A stretch of DNA of 57,119 nucleotides, from positions 1-57,119 of the forward strand of contig DAOUEK010000008.1 in assembly GCA_034430425.1 (NCBI GenBank), given 5' to 3'. The notes under the pieces were generated by a model. It ran no database searches. It was not told the DNA's origin and worked only from the letters and a program-made list of their open reading frames with translations. The DNA comes from WVZH01 sp034430425. Lineage in GTDB: Bacteria; Chloroflexota; Anaerolineae; Anaerolineales; E44-bin32. Within the stretch, counting starts at the first letter, position 1; each line of letters starts with the position of its first letter. A program made the position numbers and the translations under genes. This document shows positions 45,318-53,704 of the stretch, in pieces.

Positions 45318-46979
45318 TCATGATATTGATCCTAATGATTCGATTCGTGGCCCGGCAACACGGATTTCGACAGGACAGCGTGGTTCGAAGCGCCGGAAGT
45401 TTTCGACAAATTTCGCCGCCAATTGTCTGTATCTGGCCAGGTAACCATCTTTCGAAGGCCAGCTTGAAGCCGGATCGAGAATTCCCGCCGGGATGCCCTC
45501 ACATGCACTGGGAACTTCATAGCCAAAGACCGGATCCTCAATAAAGGCCACATCATGGAGTTTTGCACGCAATACGGATTCGATCATCGTTCGGGTATAG
45601 TCGATCCGAATACGTTCTCCTACCCCGTAAGGGCCTCCGACCCAACCGGTGTTGATCAACCAACAATTCACACCTTGCTCTTTGATTTTTTCCTTGAATA
45701 AATCTGCGTAGACCGTCGGATGGTGCACCATGAACGGCGCGCCGAAGCAGTTACTGAAGGTGATCACCGGCTCGTCGCGCAGTCCCGCTTCCGTTCCACC
45801 GACCTTCGCCGTATACCCGGAGATGAAGTGGTATACCGCTTGCTCGGGTGTAAGCCGGGCGATGGGCGGCATCACGCCGGAGGCATCACAGGTCAGCAAA
45901 ATAATGTTCTGGGGATGGCCAGCAACGGTTCCGTCGAAAGCGTTGTCGATCTTGCCAAGCGAATAGGAGGCGCGTGTGTTTTCGGTGATTGAATCATCAT
46001 CCAGATCGATTTGGCGAGACGTTGACGCGCAGATAACGTTTTCCAATAACGTGCCGAATTGTGATGTGGTCCGATGAATCAGGGGTTCTGCTTCCGGACG
46101 AAGACGAATGACTTTTGCGTAGCATCCTGCCTCCATGTTGAAGATACCTTTGTCACCCCATCCATGTTCATCATCTCCAATCAAACGACGCCGGATATCG
46201 GCGGACAACGAAGTTTTACCAGTCCCGGACAACCCAAAGAACAGGGCGACATCATCATTTTTACCGATGTTGGCCGAGCAATGCATCGGCAGCACGTCTT
46301 TGCGAGGAAGCAGATAGTTCATCACGGTAAAAATGGATTTCTTGATCTCCCCGGCGTATCCGCTGCCACCAATCAGGCACAATCGACGTTCGAAGTTGAG
46401 CAGGATAAATGTGCCTGTCCATGTGCCATCAATCGAAGGGATGGCTTCGAATGAGGGGATACACACAATCGTGAATTCGGGTTCGAAACTACGATACGCA
46501 TCTTCATCGGACGGTAAAATGAACGCGTTGCGGGCAAAGATGCTGTGCCAGGCCCATTCCGTGATGTTTCGAATTGCCATACGATTCTGCGGATCGGCAC
46601 CGACATAGCAATCTTGAACGAACAAATCCATCTTCGCCATGTAGCGCTTCATCCTGCACAGCAATTGATCAAACTTCTGTGGCGAGAAAGCTTGATTATG
46701 TTCGCTCCACCACACGTCGTTTTCGGTACTGGATTCACGAACGATGAATTTATCCCTGGCAGCCCGAGCAGTATGCACCCCGGATCTCACCACCAGAGCG
46801 CCGTCGCGAGAGATGATCCCCTCGCCACGGCTTAGGGACTGCTCATACAGCGACTCCGTCGAGAGATTCCAATAGACATTGCACGGGCTGGGAAACCCCT
46901 GGGCGTTTAAATCGCAATCACTCTTTAATGCATCCAATTCAGTTATCGCTACTCGGTTGATATCATCTGTCGCTTTCAT
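45318..46979 (-). CDS. pckA: Phosphoenolpyruvate carboxykinase (ATP)
   Basis: It interconverts oxaloacetate and PEP with ATP, the gluconeogenic or anaplerotic branch point that links the TCA cycle to amino-acid precursors. It is 553 residues with the kinase-1a loop FFGLSGTGKTSLSAD (about 240-254) and the metal-binding GDDEHGWGD, both typical of ATP-dependent PEPCK. The C-terminal region contains INTGWVGGPYGVGERI. Upstream lie two leader-ORF/terminator units, unusual for this gene; in addition a 25-codon hydrophilic ORF (about 46998-47075) precedes the start but is not well supported. Confidence 0.95.
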   Translation of the reverse strand: MKATDDINRVAITELDALKSDCDLNAQGFPSPCNVYWNLSTESLYEQSLSRGEGIISRDGALVVRSGVHTARAARDKFIVRESSTENDVWWSEHNQAFSPQKFDQLLCRMKRYMAKMDLFVQDCYVGADPQNRMAIRNITEWAWHSIFARNAFILPSDEDAYRSFEPEFTIVCIPSFEAIPSIDGTWTGTFILLNFERRLCLIGGSGYAGEIKKSIFTVMNYLLPRKDVLPMHCSANIGKNDDVALFFGLSGTGKTSLSADIRRRLIGDDEHGWGDKGIFNMEAGCYAKVIRLRPEAEPLIHRTTSQFGTLLENVICASTSRQIDLDDDSITENTRASYSLGKIDNAFDGTVAGHPQNIILLTCDASGVMPPIARLTPEQAVYHFISGYTAKVGGTEAGLRDEPVITFSNCFGAPFMVHHPTVYADLFKEKIKEQGVNCWLINTGWVGGPYGVGERIRIDYTRTMIESVLRAKLHDVAFIEDPVFGYEVPSACEGIPAGILDPASSWPSKDGYLARYRQLAAKFVENFRRFEPRCPVEIRVAGPRIESLGSIS

Positions 46980-47111
46980 TGTCCCATCCCCTGGCCTGTT
47001 TTGATGTGATTATCCACGTCCTGTCCGTTGAGCCTGCATCAATATTTCTGTGTTACTTTTTTCTTCCGGCGACCTATCCGACTCCATCGTCACACGGCTG
47101 CCCTTCCGAGT

Positions 47112-47150
47112 TAAGAAAATCGGCGGTCTCATTTTTACTCGGACCGCCGA
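47112..47150 (-). terminator. Second pckA leader terminator
   Basis: A 9-bp stem, TCGGCGGTC (47120-47128) with GACCGCCGA (47142-47150), followed on the minus strand by TTTTCTTAA. It follows the second leader ORF. CTCGGA within that ORF (fwd 47184-47189) is complementary to TCCGAG in the loop and 5' arm (fwd 47138-47143), giving a possible antiterminator. The U-run is weak. Confidence 0.6.
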
Positions 47151-47162
47151 CGATTCTCCTGA

Positions 47163-47246
47163 TTAAAGGGGAATACACGACCATCCGAGCCCTTGATCTG
47201 GCTCCTTGGCACCCAGCTTACAAATCCCACGTTCAAGATTCCGCAT
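47163..47246 (-). CDS. Second pckA leader ORF
   Basis: A 27-residue ORF starting MRNLERGICKLGAK, with GAGGG 5 nt before the ATG, placed immediately after the U-run of the first terminator and before the second. The placement matches the second unit of the ilv/leu leader. No single amino acid dominates; a Trp and a Cys lie near the end (GWSC). Its control signal is unknown. Confidence 0.5.
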   Translation of the reverse strand: MRNLERGICKLGAKEPDQGLGWSCIPL

Positions 47247-47256
47247 TACATCCCTC

Positions 47257-47290
47257 AAAAAGAAAAACCCGCCAATATGTCTGGCGGGTT
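47257..47290 (-). terminator. First pckA leader terminator
   Basis: A perfect 9-bp stem, AACCCGCCA (47266-47274) with TGGCGGGTT (47282-47290), followed on the minus strand by TTTCTTTTT. GTCTGGC at the end of the first leader ORF (fwd 47322-47328) is exactly complementary to GCCAGAC in the loop and 5' arm (fwd 47279-47285), so the leader can displace the terminator. This is a strong attenuator candidate. Confidence 0.85.
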
Positions 47291-47318
47291 GGTATTGTGT
47301 TTCAATACACGCAAGCAA

Positions 47319-47396
47319 CTAGCCAGACTTCCCCCTCCAGGTTGGCAATGGCTTACGAGCATAACGAATGGAAAGACCTACAATTTTTATACTCAT
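47319..47396 (-). CDS. First pckA leader ORF
   Basis: A 25-residue ORF opening MSIKIVGLSIRYARK and ending WRGKSG. It starts 10 nt after a predicted -10 box, so it may be leaderless. Its last codons overlap the antiterminator arm GTCTGGC. AGCCA at the AAG-CCA codons can pair with TGGCT at the end of the ORF, a plausible 1:2 hairpin; the codons just before it are Arg, Tyr, Ala, Arg, Lys. Which tRNA, if any, is sensed cannot be read with confidence. Confidence 0.62.
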   Translation of the reverse strand: MSIKIVGLSIRYARKPLPTWRGKSG

Positions 47397-47406
47397 GATT
47401 GGGTTG

Positions 47407-47435
47407 AGATTAGCAAAAAAGAACCTCGCTGTCAA
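47407..47435 (-). promoter_or_regulatory. Predicted pckA promoter
   Basis: Minus-strand TTGACA (47435-47430), a 17-nt spacer, then TAATCT (47412-47407) preceded by TGC (extended -10). It is divergent from the trp promoter at 47476-47504, with 40 nt between the two -35 boxes. Confidence 0.6.
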
Positions 47436-47475
47436 GTCCCAAGTTGAATTTCACGTCACAATCCGACATTCATTC

Positions 47476-47504
47476 TTGACACCCAACCAGGATTTTGATA
47501 TAAA
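47476..47504 (+). promoter_or_regulatory. Predicted trp operon promoter
   Basis: TTGACA (47476-47481), a 17-nt spacer, then TATAAA (47499-47504), an excellent housekeeping promoter. It would start transcription near 47511, just before the T-box leader. Confidence 0.75.
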
Positions 47505-47750
47505 CGGCGCAATATAATATTCATTAAAAGCGAAGAAGGGGAAGAGTATCCGCTGAAACGAAGGCACAGAAAGCGGGAGATGGATGAGAATCCCGCCCAG
47601 ACGCCAGTGGAGAATGGACCCCAGAGCTGCCGGCCGAAAGGTTGAAACCGAGTAGTCCGCGCCGGAAAGCCACCGTTATCAAGGCAGAAGGTATAAGCGA
47701 TCGACGAAGATCCATCGCCGTACCGGAATAAGTGAGGCTGGCATGTTCCC

Positions 47751-47777
47751 ACCCGTTGTCATCACGACGGGTTTTTT
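47751..47777 (+). terminator. U-run hairpin inside the T-box leader (stem III position)
   Basis: A 9-bp stem (47751-47759 with 47764-47772, one G-U, 4-nt loop) is followed by six T residues. It occupies the place of T-box stem III, which normally has no U-run. It may be a second, upstream intrinsic terminator, making two checkpoints in the trp leader. Confidence 0.6.
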
Positions 47778-47815
47778 AATAGGAGCATCGAGCCTAACTG
47801 GGGTGGCACCACGGG

Positions 47816-47857
47816 AACCCTCTCTCGTCCCCAACGATGAGAGAGGGTTTATTTATT
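47816..47857 (+). terminator. T-box terminator of the trp leader
   Basis: AACCCTCTCTC (47816-47826) pairs perfectly with GAGAGAGGGTT (47839-47849), followed by TATTTATTT. Its 5' arm is shared with the antiterminator region (CGTCCCCA), so the two folds are mutually exclusive. Confidence 0.88.
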
Positions 47858-47876
47858 TGAGAGTGAAGTGAAGCAG

Positions 47877-49373
47877 ATGGAAAAAACGACGACTCGAAAC
47901 CATACCGATGAAAGCCGCCCCACCAATCTCGTCCCTGTGGTACGGGAGCTTCCAGCCGACCTGGAAACACCGGTGTCCGTGTACCTGAAACTGTCCCAGC
48001 TGGGTCCGGGGTTTCTGCTTGAGTCAGTTACAGGCGGCGAACAGGTGGCGCGCTATTCCTTCCTCGGCGCCGGGCTTTCCGAAGCCTACGTGCTGCGCGG
48101 TCAAACGCTGGAACATCACAGCGCCGATGGTGTGTCCGAAACCACACTTCCCGTCGGGATCAATCCGCTGGATGCGCTGCGATCGACGATCCAGCAGTAC
48201 CGCCCGGAACTCCCTGAAGGTCTGCCGCGCTTCGTGGGCGGCCTTGTCGGATACCTGGGATACGAAATGATGCGTTACTTCGAACCCAGCCTGGCATCGC
48301 TTCCTGTGGGCGATCTGCCGGACGCCATTTTCCTACAAGCCGATACGGTCATTGCCTTCGATCATGCCTTCGGCCGTCTGGTGATGCTGACCTATGCCGA
48401 AATGGATGGCGAAGAAGGACCTGCACTGCAGAAGGCCAATGAACGCCTCGATCGTCTGCAGGAACAACTTGCCAGCCCTTTGCAGCCGCAAAGCCCTTCG
48501 GCTGCATCGGGTGAACCCCAGGAATTGGTATCGAACATGTTACCCGAGCGATACTGTCAGGCCGTCGAGCAGGCCAAAGAATACATCGCGGCTGGCGATA
48601 TTTTCCAGGTCGTCGTCTCGCAGCGTTTCTCCCGCCGAACGACCGCCGATGCATTTTCCGTGTATCGGTCATTACGGGCGTTGAATCCCTCGCCATATAT
48701 GTTCTTCTTCAATTTCGGCGATTTCGCTGGTGACCCTGCTTTGCACATTATCGGCGCATCTCCCGAGATGCATGTTCGCCTGGAAGGCGATGAAGCTACA
48801 ATTCGTCCGCTGGCGGGAACGCGCCCTCGTGGAGATACCGAAGATGAAGACAAACGTCTCGAGCAAGAATTGCTGGCCGATCCAAAAGAACGCGCTGAAC
48901 ATGTGATGCTCGTAGACCTGGCCCGCAACGATCTCGGTCGAGTATGTGACTACGGCTCGGTACACGTCCCGATTAAAATGGTCGTCGAACGCTACTCGCA
49001 CGTAATGCACATCGTCTCCCAGGTGCAGGGAAACCTAAAACCAGGATACGACGCTTTCGATTTAATGGCTGCCACCTTCCCCGCCGGCACCGTCAGCGGC
49101 GCGCCAAAAATCCGCGCCATGGAAATTATCGCGGAACTGGAGGGCGAAGCGCGAGGTCCCTACGCCGGAGCTATTGGATATTTCTCCTACGATGGATCGC
49201 TGGACTCCTGCATCGCCATCCGTACGCTCGTTATGCAGGGCGACGAGGTACACATCCAGGCAGGTGCGGGTCTCGTGGCAGATTCAGTTCCGGAACGCGA
49301 GTTACAGGAGACCATCGACAAGGCCAGCGCCCTCGCTGTCGGATTGGAAATGGCAGAGAAAGGAAAGATCTAA
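47877..49373 (+). CDS. trpE: Anthranilate synthase component I
   Basis: With TrpG it makes anthranilate from chorismate and glutamine. It is about 498 residues; FLLESVTGGEQVARYSFLG near the N-terminus includes the LLES tryptophan feedback site. The chorismate-binding domain has PLAGTRPRGDTEDED, LVDLARNDLGRV and PAGTVSGAPKIRAMEII. A GTG at 47868 is an alternative start. Its stop overlaps the trpG start by one base. Confidence 0.95.
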   Translation: MEKTTTRNHTDESRPTNLVPVVRELPADLETPVSVYLKLSQLGPGFLLESVTGGEQVARYSFLGAGLSEAYVLRGQTLEHHSADGVSETTLPVGINPLDALRSTIQQYRPELPEGLPRFVGGLVGYLGYEMMRYFEPSLASLPVGDLPDAIFLQADTVIAFDHAFGRLVMLTYAEMDGEEGPALQKANERLDRLQEQLASPLQPQSPSAASGEPQELVSNMLPERYCQAVEQAKEYIAAGDIFQVVVSQRFSRRTTADAFSVYRSLRALNPSPYMFFFNFGDFAGDPALHIIGASPEMHVRLEGDEATIRPLAGTRPRGDTEDEDKRLEQELLADPKERAEHVMLVDLARNDLGRVCDYGSVHVPIKMVVERYSHVMHIVSQVQGNLKPGYDAFDLMAATFPAGTVSGAPKIRAMEIIAELEGEARGPYAGAIGYFSYDGSLDSCIAIRTLVMQGDEVHIQAGAGLVADSVPERELQETIDKASALAVGLEMAEKGKI

Positions 49374-49987
49374 TGATTGTTGTAATTGATAATTACGATT
49401 CTTTCACCTACAACCTGGTCCAATACTTCGGGGAACTCGGGGTCGAGATCGAAGTATTTCGCAACGATAAAATCACGGTTGATCACATCGAAGCCATACA
49501 ACCCAGCCGCATCGTTATCTCACCCGGTCCCGGTACGCCACTGGACGCCGGCATTTCCAATCAGCTCATCGAAAGAATGGGAGCATCGACTCCAATTTTG
49601 GGCGTATGTCTCGGTCATCAATGCATCGGCCATGTCTTCGGCGGCGAGATCGTACGCGCCCCGCGTCTGATGCATGGGAAGACCTCACAAATCCACCACC
49701 AGGGCGACGGATTGTTCGAGAATATCCCCAGCCCCTTCGAAGCCACACGCTACCATTCTCTGATCATCAATCAACCTGTGCCTCAGAGTCTGGAAATCAC
49801 AGCTCGGACGGATGCAGACGAGATTATGGGCGTGCGTCATCGTGTATACCCGATTTTCGGTGTGCAGTTCCACCCCGAATCATTTCTCACCCAACACGGA
49901 ATGCAAATCCTGCGAAATTTCCTTTCCCTCAGCCAAAACGGTACGCAGAATGTAGAAAAGCAGCGTGCCGCAGCCAGGGAAGAATAG
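49373..49987 (+). CDS. trpG: Anthranilate synthase component II (glutamine amidotransferase)
   Basis: It supplies ammonia to TrpE. The 204-residue class I amidotransferase has DNYDSFTYNLVQYFGELG, the nucleophile in LGVCLGHQCIGHVFGG (Cys about residue 80) and the His-Glu pair in GVQFHPESFLT. The TAATG junction with trpE suggests coupled translation and balanced subunits. It could also serve PabB-type reactions, but no pabB is seen. Confidence 0.95.
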   Translation: MIVVIDNYDSFTYNLVQYFGELGVEIEVFRNDKITVDHIEAIQPSRIVISPGPGTPLDAGISNQLIERMGASTPILGVCLGHQCIGHVFGGEIVRAPRLMHGKTSQIHHQGDGLFENIPSPFEATRYHSLIINQPVPQSLEITARTDADEIMGVRHRVYPIFGVQFHPESFLTQHGMQILRNFLSLSQNGTQNVEKQRAAAREE

Positions 49988-50006
49988 GTAAAAAGGAGAG
50001 AAGGAC

Positions 50007-51032
50007 ATGTTAAAACCATATCTCGCCAAAGTATTGGATCGTCAAGATCTGTCCCCTGAAGAAGCGGAAGAGGCTATGGGGATCATCATGCGCGGCGAAG
50101 CCACCGACGCACAGATCGGCGGATACCTCATGGCGCTGCGCATGAAAGGGGAATGTGTCGACGAAATCACCGGCAGCGCCCGCTCCATGCGCGAGCACGC
50201 CAGCAAAGTAACCCTTGATAACGGAGAAGAACCGATTTTCGACATTGTCGGAACCGGCGGCGACGGCGCCCACACGTTTAACATCTCCACCGCCGGGGCT
50301 TTTATCATCGCCGGCACGGGACGCAAAGTTGCCAAACACGGCAACCGCGCCGCCTCATCTCGCTGCGGCAGCGCTGATGTGCTCAATGAACTGGGTGTAC
50401 AGGTCGATCTGGAACCACAAGCGGTGGCCGAATGTATCCGGGAAGTCGGTATCGGCTTTATGTTCGCGCCCCGCTTCCATCCGGCGATGAAGCACGCCAT
50501 CGGTCCCCGCCGCGAACTGGGCCAGCGCTCGATTTTCAATCTGCTCGGACCACTCACCAACCCGGCAGACGCCAGCCATATACTCCTCGGCGTTTACGAC
50601 CGCGAGCTGACTGAGCCAATTGCCAATGTTCTCTCCGCCCTGGGCGGAAAGGCTGCCATGGTGTTGAACGGACATGGCGGAATCGACGAATTGTCCACCA
50701 GCGGTCCGAATCGAATCAGCCACCTGTGCAAAGGCGAAGTGCGTACGTACAATCTGGACCCCGAAACCCTGGGGCTGCCGCGCTCCGATCTTAAGTCGCT
50801 GCGCGGTGGCGATCCCCCGGAGAACGCAAAGATCTTCCGCGAATTATTGCGAGGAGAAGACAAGGGGCCCAAGCGCGACGTACTCCTATTGAATGCTGGT
50901 GCCGCCCTGGCGGTCGAAAGCGGAGATATTGCGGCTGGAATAGAGGAGGCACGCCAATCCCTGGACAGCGGTAAAGCCCTGGAGAAGTTGGAACAGTTCA
51001 TCGAATACAGCCAGAAAATGGTGAAGCATTAA
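50007..51032 (+). CDS. trpD: Anthranilate phosphoribosyltransferase
   Basis: It adds phosphoribose from PRPP to anthranilate. The 341-residue protein has the glycine-rich PRPP loop GTGGDGAHTFNIST (about 79-92), KHGNRAASSRCGSADVLNELG and RRELGQRSIFNLLGPL, all diagnostic. It is not fused to TrpG. AAAAAGGAG is upstream of the ATG. Confidence 0.96.
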   Translation: MLKPYLAKVLDRQDLSPEEAEEAMGIIMRGEATDAQIGGYLMALRMKGECVDEITGSARSMREHASKVTLDNGEEPIFDIVGTGGDGAHTFNISTAGAFIIAGTGRKVAKHGNRAASSRCGSADVLNELGVQVDLEPQAVAECIREVGIGFMFAPRFHPAMKHAIGPRRELGQRSIFNLLGPLTNPADASHILLGVYDRELTEPIANVLSALGGKAAMVLNGHGGIDELSTSGPNRISHLCKGEVRTYNLDPETLGLPRSDLKSLRGGDPPENAKIFRELLRGEDKGPKRDVLLLNAGAALAVESGDIAAGIEEARQSLDSGKALEKLEQFIEYSQKMVKH

Positions 51033-51044
51033 GGAGCCATATCT

Positions 51045-51830
51045 GTGAGCCTGCTGGAAGAGATCATGGCGCACAAGCGCCAGGAAGTTGCAGAACGCAA
51101 AACGGTCCAGCCTCCAGAAGGTGTTCGCCAATTGGCGGACAATCGTCCTCCTGCGTTGGATTTCGTCGGCGCACTGCGTAATGCGCCGAATCAGCCCGCG
51201 TTGATCGCGGAGGTGAAGCGCGCCTCACCCTCACGAGGCGTGCTCCGTGCCGATCTCGATCCACGTCAGATTGCAGAGATCTACAGCGAGAACGGCGCAT
51301 CGGCGATCAGTGTGCTCACGGACCAGCGCTACTTTCAGGGACAGTTGGACGATTTACGATCCATCGGCGATCAAATTGAATGCATCCCCCTGCTGCGAAA
51401 AGACTTCATCTGCGATCCCTATCAAGTCTACGAAGCAAGAGCAGCCGGCGCCGCGGCGGTGCTGTTGATCGTCGCGGCGCTGTCCCAAGAGACACTCTCC
51501 AGTTTATACAAACGCATACACCAATGCGGTATGGCTGCGCTGGTCGAGGTCCACAACGAAGAAGAACTCGAACGGGCGCTGGCATTGTCCCCGGAGTTGA
51601 TCGGGATTAACAACCGGGACCTGCACGACTTCACGATCAGCCTGGAGACTACCGTACGACTTCGGGCGCTGATCCCGGAAGAGATATGCGTCGTTGCCGA
51701 AAGCGGAATCCATACCCCTGAAGATGTGGCCAGGGTTACTGCCGCCGGAGCAAACGCCATTCTGGTCGGTGAATCCCTCGTGCGTGCAGACGATATCGGC
51801 GCACAAGTCCGTATGCTTGCAGGAGGCTAG
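51045..51830 (+). CDS. trpC: Indole-3-glycerol phosphate synthase
   Basis: A TIM-barrel enzyme of 261 residues that closes the indole ring. LIAEVKRASPSRGVLR, RKDFICDPYQVYEARAAGA, GINNRDL and VAESGI are hallmark segments. It starts at GTG with AAGGAG 8 nt upstream. It is monofunctional, separate from TrpF. Confidence 0.95.
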   Translation: MSLLEEIMAHKRQEVAERKTVQPPEGVRQLADNRPPALDFVGALRNAPNQPALIAEVKRASPSRGVLRADLDPRQIAEIYSENGASAISVLTDQRYFQGQLDDLRSIGDQIECIPLLRKDFICDPYQVYEARAAGAAAVLLIVAALSQETLSSLYKRIHQCGMAALVEVHNEEELERALALSPELIGINNRDLHDFTISLETTVRLRALIPEEICVVAESGIHTPEDVARVTAAGANAILVGESLVRADDIGAQVRMLAGG

Positions 51831-51834
51831 GCAA

Positions 51835-52491
51835 TTGAAGATCAAGATTTGCGGGCTAACGAATTATGAAGATACCCTGGCTGCCGTCGAAGCTGGTGCG
51901 GATATGCTGGGTTTCAACTTCTATCCCCCCAGCCCGCGTTCGATTACCACCGAAGACTGTGCCGAGATCGTGGCCAAAATTCGCCGCAGAAACACGGATG
52001 TCGTTTTGGTAGGCGTATTTGTAAATACATCGATCGAGACGATCGTGGATACGCTTGCGGCCTGTGATCTGCAGTTAGCCCAGCTGCATGGCGACGAAGC
52101 GCCGTCCGAGGTGGAGGCGCTTGCATCTCGGGCGTACAAAGCCATCCGGCCGAAATCGGAAGATGAAGCCAGAGTACAATTCGATCAATTCGCAGGTCGA
52201 GGAACATCCTCCCCCGCTCTACTCCTGGACGCATATAAACTGGGAAGCTACGGTGGTACGGGCGAGGTCGCAGATTGGGGAGTCGCTGCGGAGCTGGCCC
52301 GGTCGGCGCCGCTGCTGCTCGCCGGCGGACTCACACCACAGAACGTTCTTTCTGCGATCGAACAGGTTCAACCCTGGGGCGTGGACGCGGCCTCCGGTGT
52401 GGAAAGTACACCCGGCAAGAAAGATGGTAATAAAATGAAAGCATTCATCCAAAGCATACGCAGGCAAGAAACGGAGAAAAAACCATGCTGA
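51835..52491 (+). CDS. trpF: Phosphoribosylanthranilate isomerase
   Basis: A small TIM-barrel isomerase of 218 residues. KIKICGLTNYEDTLAAVEAGADMLGF at the start holds the catalytic Cys; QLHGDE, LLAGGLTPQNV and VDAASGVES are typical. No ATG fits. A TTG at 51835 with AGGAGG 8 nt upstream is the best start and gives normal length. Its end overlaps trpB by 7 nt. Confidence 0.93.
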   Translation: MKIKICGLTNYEDTLAAVEAGADMLGFNFYPPSPRSITTEDCAEIVAKIRRRNTDVVLVGVFVNTSIETIVDTLAACDLQLAQLHGDEAPSEVEALASRAYKAIRPKSEDEARVQFDQFAGRGTSSPALLLDAYKLGSYGGTGEVADWGVAAELARSAPLLLAGGLTPQNVLSAIEQVQPWGVDAASGVESTPGKKDGNKMKAFIQSIRRQETEKKPC

Positions 52492-53699
52492 ATGGCAGAG
52501 CAACACCATATGCCGCCAAGTTCGGCCCTTACGGCGGACAATTTGTCCCGGAAACCTTGATGCCCGCGCTGGAGGAACTGGAGCGCGCCTATCAACGCCT
52601 GTGCGTGGACGAATCATTCAAGCGTGAGCTCGACATTCTGCTGAAAACCTACGCCGGACGCCCGACGCCGCTGACTCATGCCAAACGTCTGAGCGAACAT
52701 CTTGGTGGCGCCAGGATTTACCTTAAACGCGAAGACCTTGCCCACACCGGCGCACATAAGATCAACAACGCCCTGGGCCAGGCTTTGGTGGCCAAGGCCA
52801 TGGGCAAATCCCGCATCGTCGCCGAGACCGGCGCCGGACAGCACGGCGTCGCCAGCGCAACGGTTGCCGCCCTGTTGGGATTGGAATGTATTGTCTACAT
52901 GGGCAGCGTCGACATCGAGCGTCAGCATATGAATGTGCTACGGATGAATCTGCTCGGCGCCGACGTACGTCCCGTGACGTCGGGAAGCCGGACATTGAAA
53001 GACGCCATCAACGAAGCCATTCGCGATTGGGTTACAAATGTCGGCGATACGTATTACTTGCTCGGCTCGGCTCTGGGACCGCATCCTTATCCCACAATGG
53101 TGCGCGATTTCCAGACCGTAATCGGGATAGAGGCCAAGGCACAGATACTCGAGCAAGCCGGTTCGCTGCCGGACGTTTGTGTGGCTTGCGTGGGCGGCGG
53201 TTCGAACGCCATCGGTCTCTTTTATGCCTTTCTCGAGGATGACAACGTCGAGTTGATCGGAGTCGAAGCTGGTGGCAAAGGCATCGAAAGCGGGCTTCAC
53301 GCCAGCCGCTTCAACGATTCTCGTATCGGCCGGCCCGGGGTGCTGCACGGCACTTACTCCTATGTCCTGCAGAATGAAGAAGGCCAAATCGCCCAAACCC
53401 ACTCTATCTCAGCTGGTTTGGATTACCCCGCCGTTGGTCCCGAGCACGCCCATTTACGAGACATCGGTCGGGCAGCATACACCTACGCTACAGACGATCA
53501 AGCGCTCGAGGCGTTCCAGCTTCTCGGTCGTCTCGAAGGCATCCTGCCGGCGCTCGAATCGGCCCACGCCGTGGCGGAAGCCATCCAACGTGCGCCGAAA
53601 ATGTCGTCGGATGAAATCATGCTGGTCAATTTATCGGGGCGCGGGGACAAGGATTTAGACACCGTTTCCAAGGCAATATCAAACCTCTTTGTGAGATAA
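52485..53699 (+). CDS. trpB: Tryptophan synthase, beta subunit
   Basis: A PLP enzyme of 404 residues that joins indole and serine. It has GPYGGQFVPETLMPALEEL, the PLP lysine in EDLAHTGAHKINNALGQ (about residue 95), ETGAGQHGVA and GGGSNAIGLFYAFL. It is the TrpB1 class, expected to work with TrpA. Its co-substrate serine is made by SerA and SerB encoded just downstream. Confidence 0.97.
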   Translation: MLNGRATPYAAKFGPYGGQFVPETLMPALEELERAYQRLCVDESFKRELDILLKTYAGRPTPLTHAKRLSEHLGGARIYLKREDLAHTGAHKINNALGQALVAKAMGKSRIVAETGAGQHGVASATVAALLGLECIVYMGSVDIERQHMNVLRMNLLGADVRPVTSGSRTLKDAINEAIRDWVTNVGDTYYLLGSALGPHPYPTMVRDFQTVIGIEAKAQILEQAGSLPDVCVACVGGGSNAIGLFYAFLEDDNVELIGVEAGGKGIESGLHASRFNDSRIGRPGVLHGTYSYVLQNEEGQIAQTHSISAGLDYPAVGPEHAHLRDIGRAAYTYATDDQALEAFQLLGRLEGILPALESAHAVAEAIQRAPKMSSDEIMLVNLSGRGDKDLDTVSKAISNLFVR

Positions 53700-53704
53700 G
53701 TGTT

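Larger units (their letters stand above)
47511..47857 (+). promoter_or_regulatory. T-box riboswitch controlling the trp operon (tRNA-Trp)
   Basis: The leader has the features of a T-box. AGAGTA near 47543 resembles the conserved start of stem I. A GAA-TGG-A specifier loop has TGG (Trp) at 47615-47617. The T-box core GGGGTGGCACCACGGG is at about 47800-47815. TGGGG (47799-47803) can pair with CCCCA (47829-47833) to form the antiterminator, whose UGGC bulge would pair with a tRNA 3' end carrying G73, as bacterial tRNA-Trp has. Uncharged tRNA-Trp should therefore turn on trpE and the genes behind it. Confidence 0.9.
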
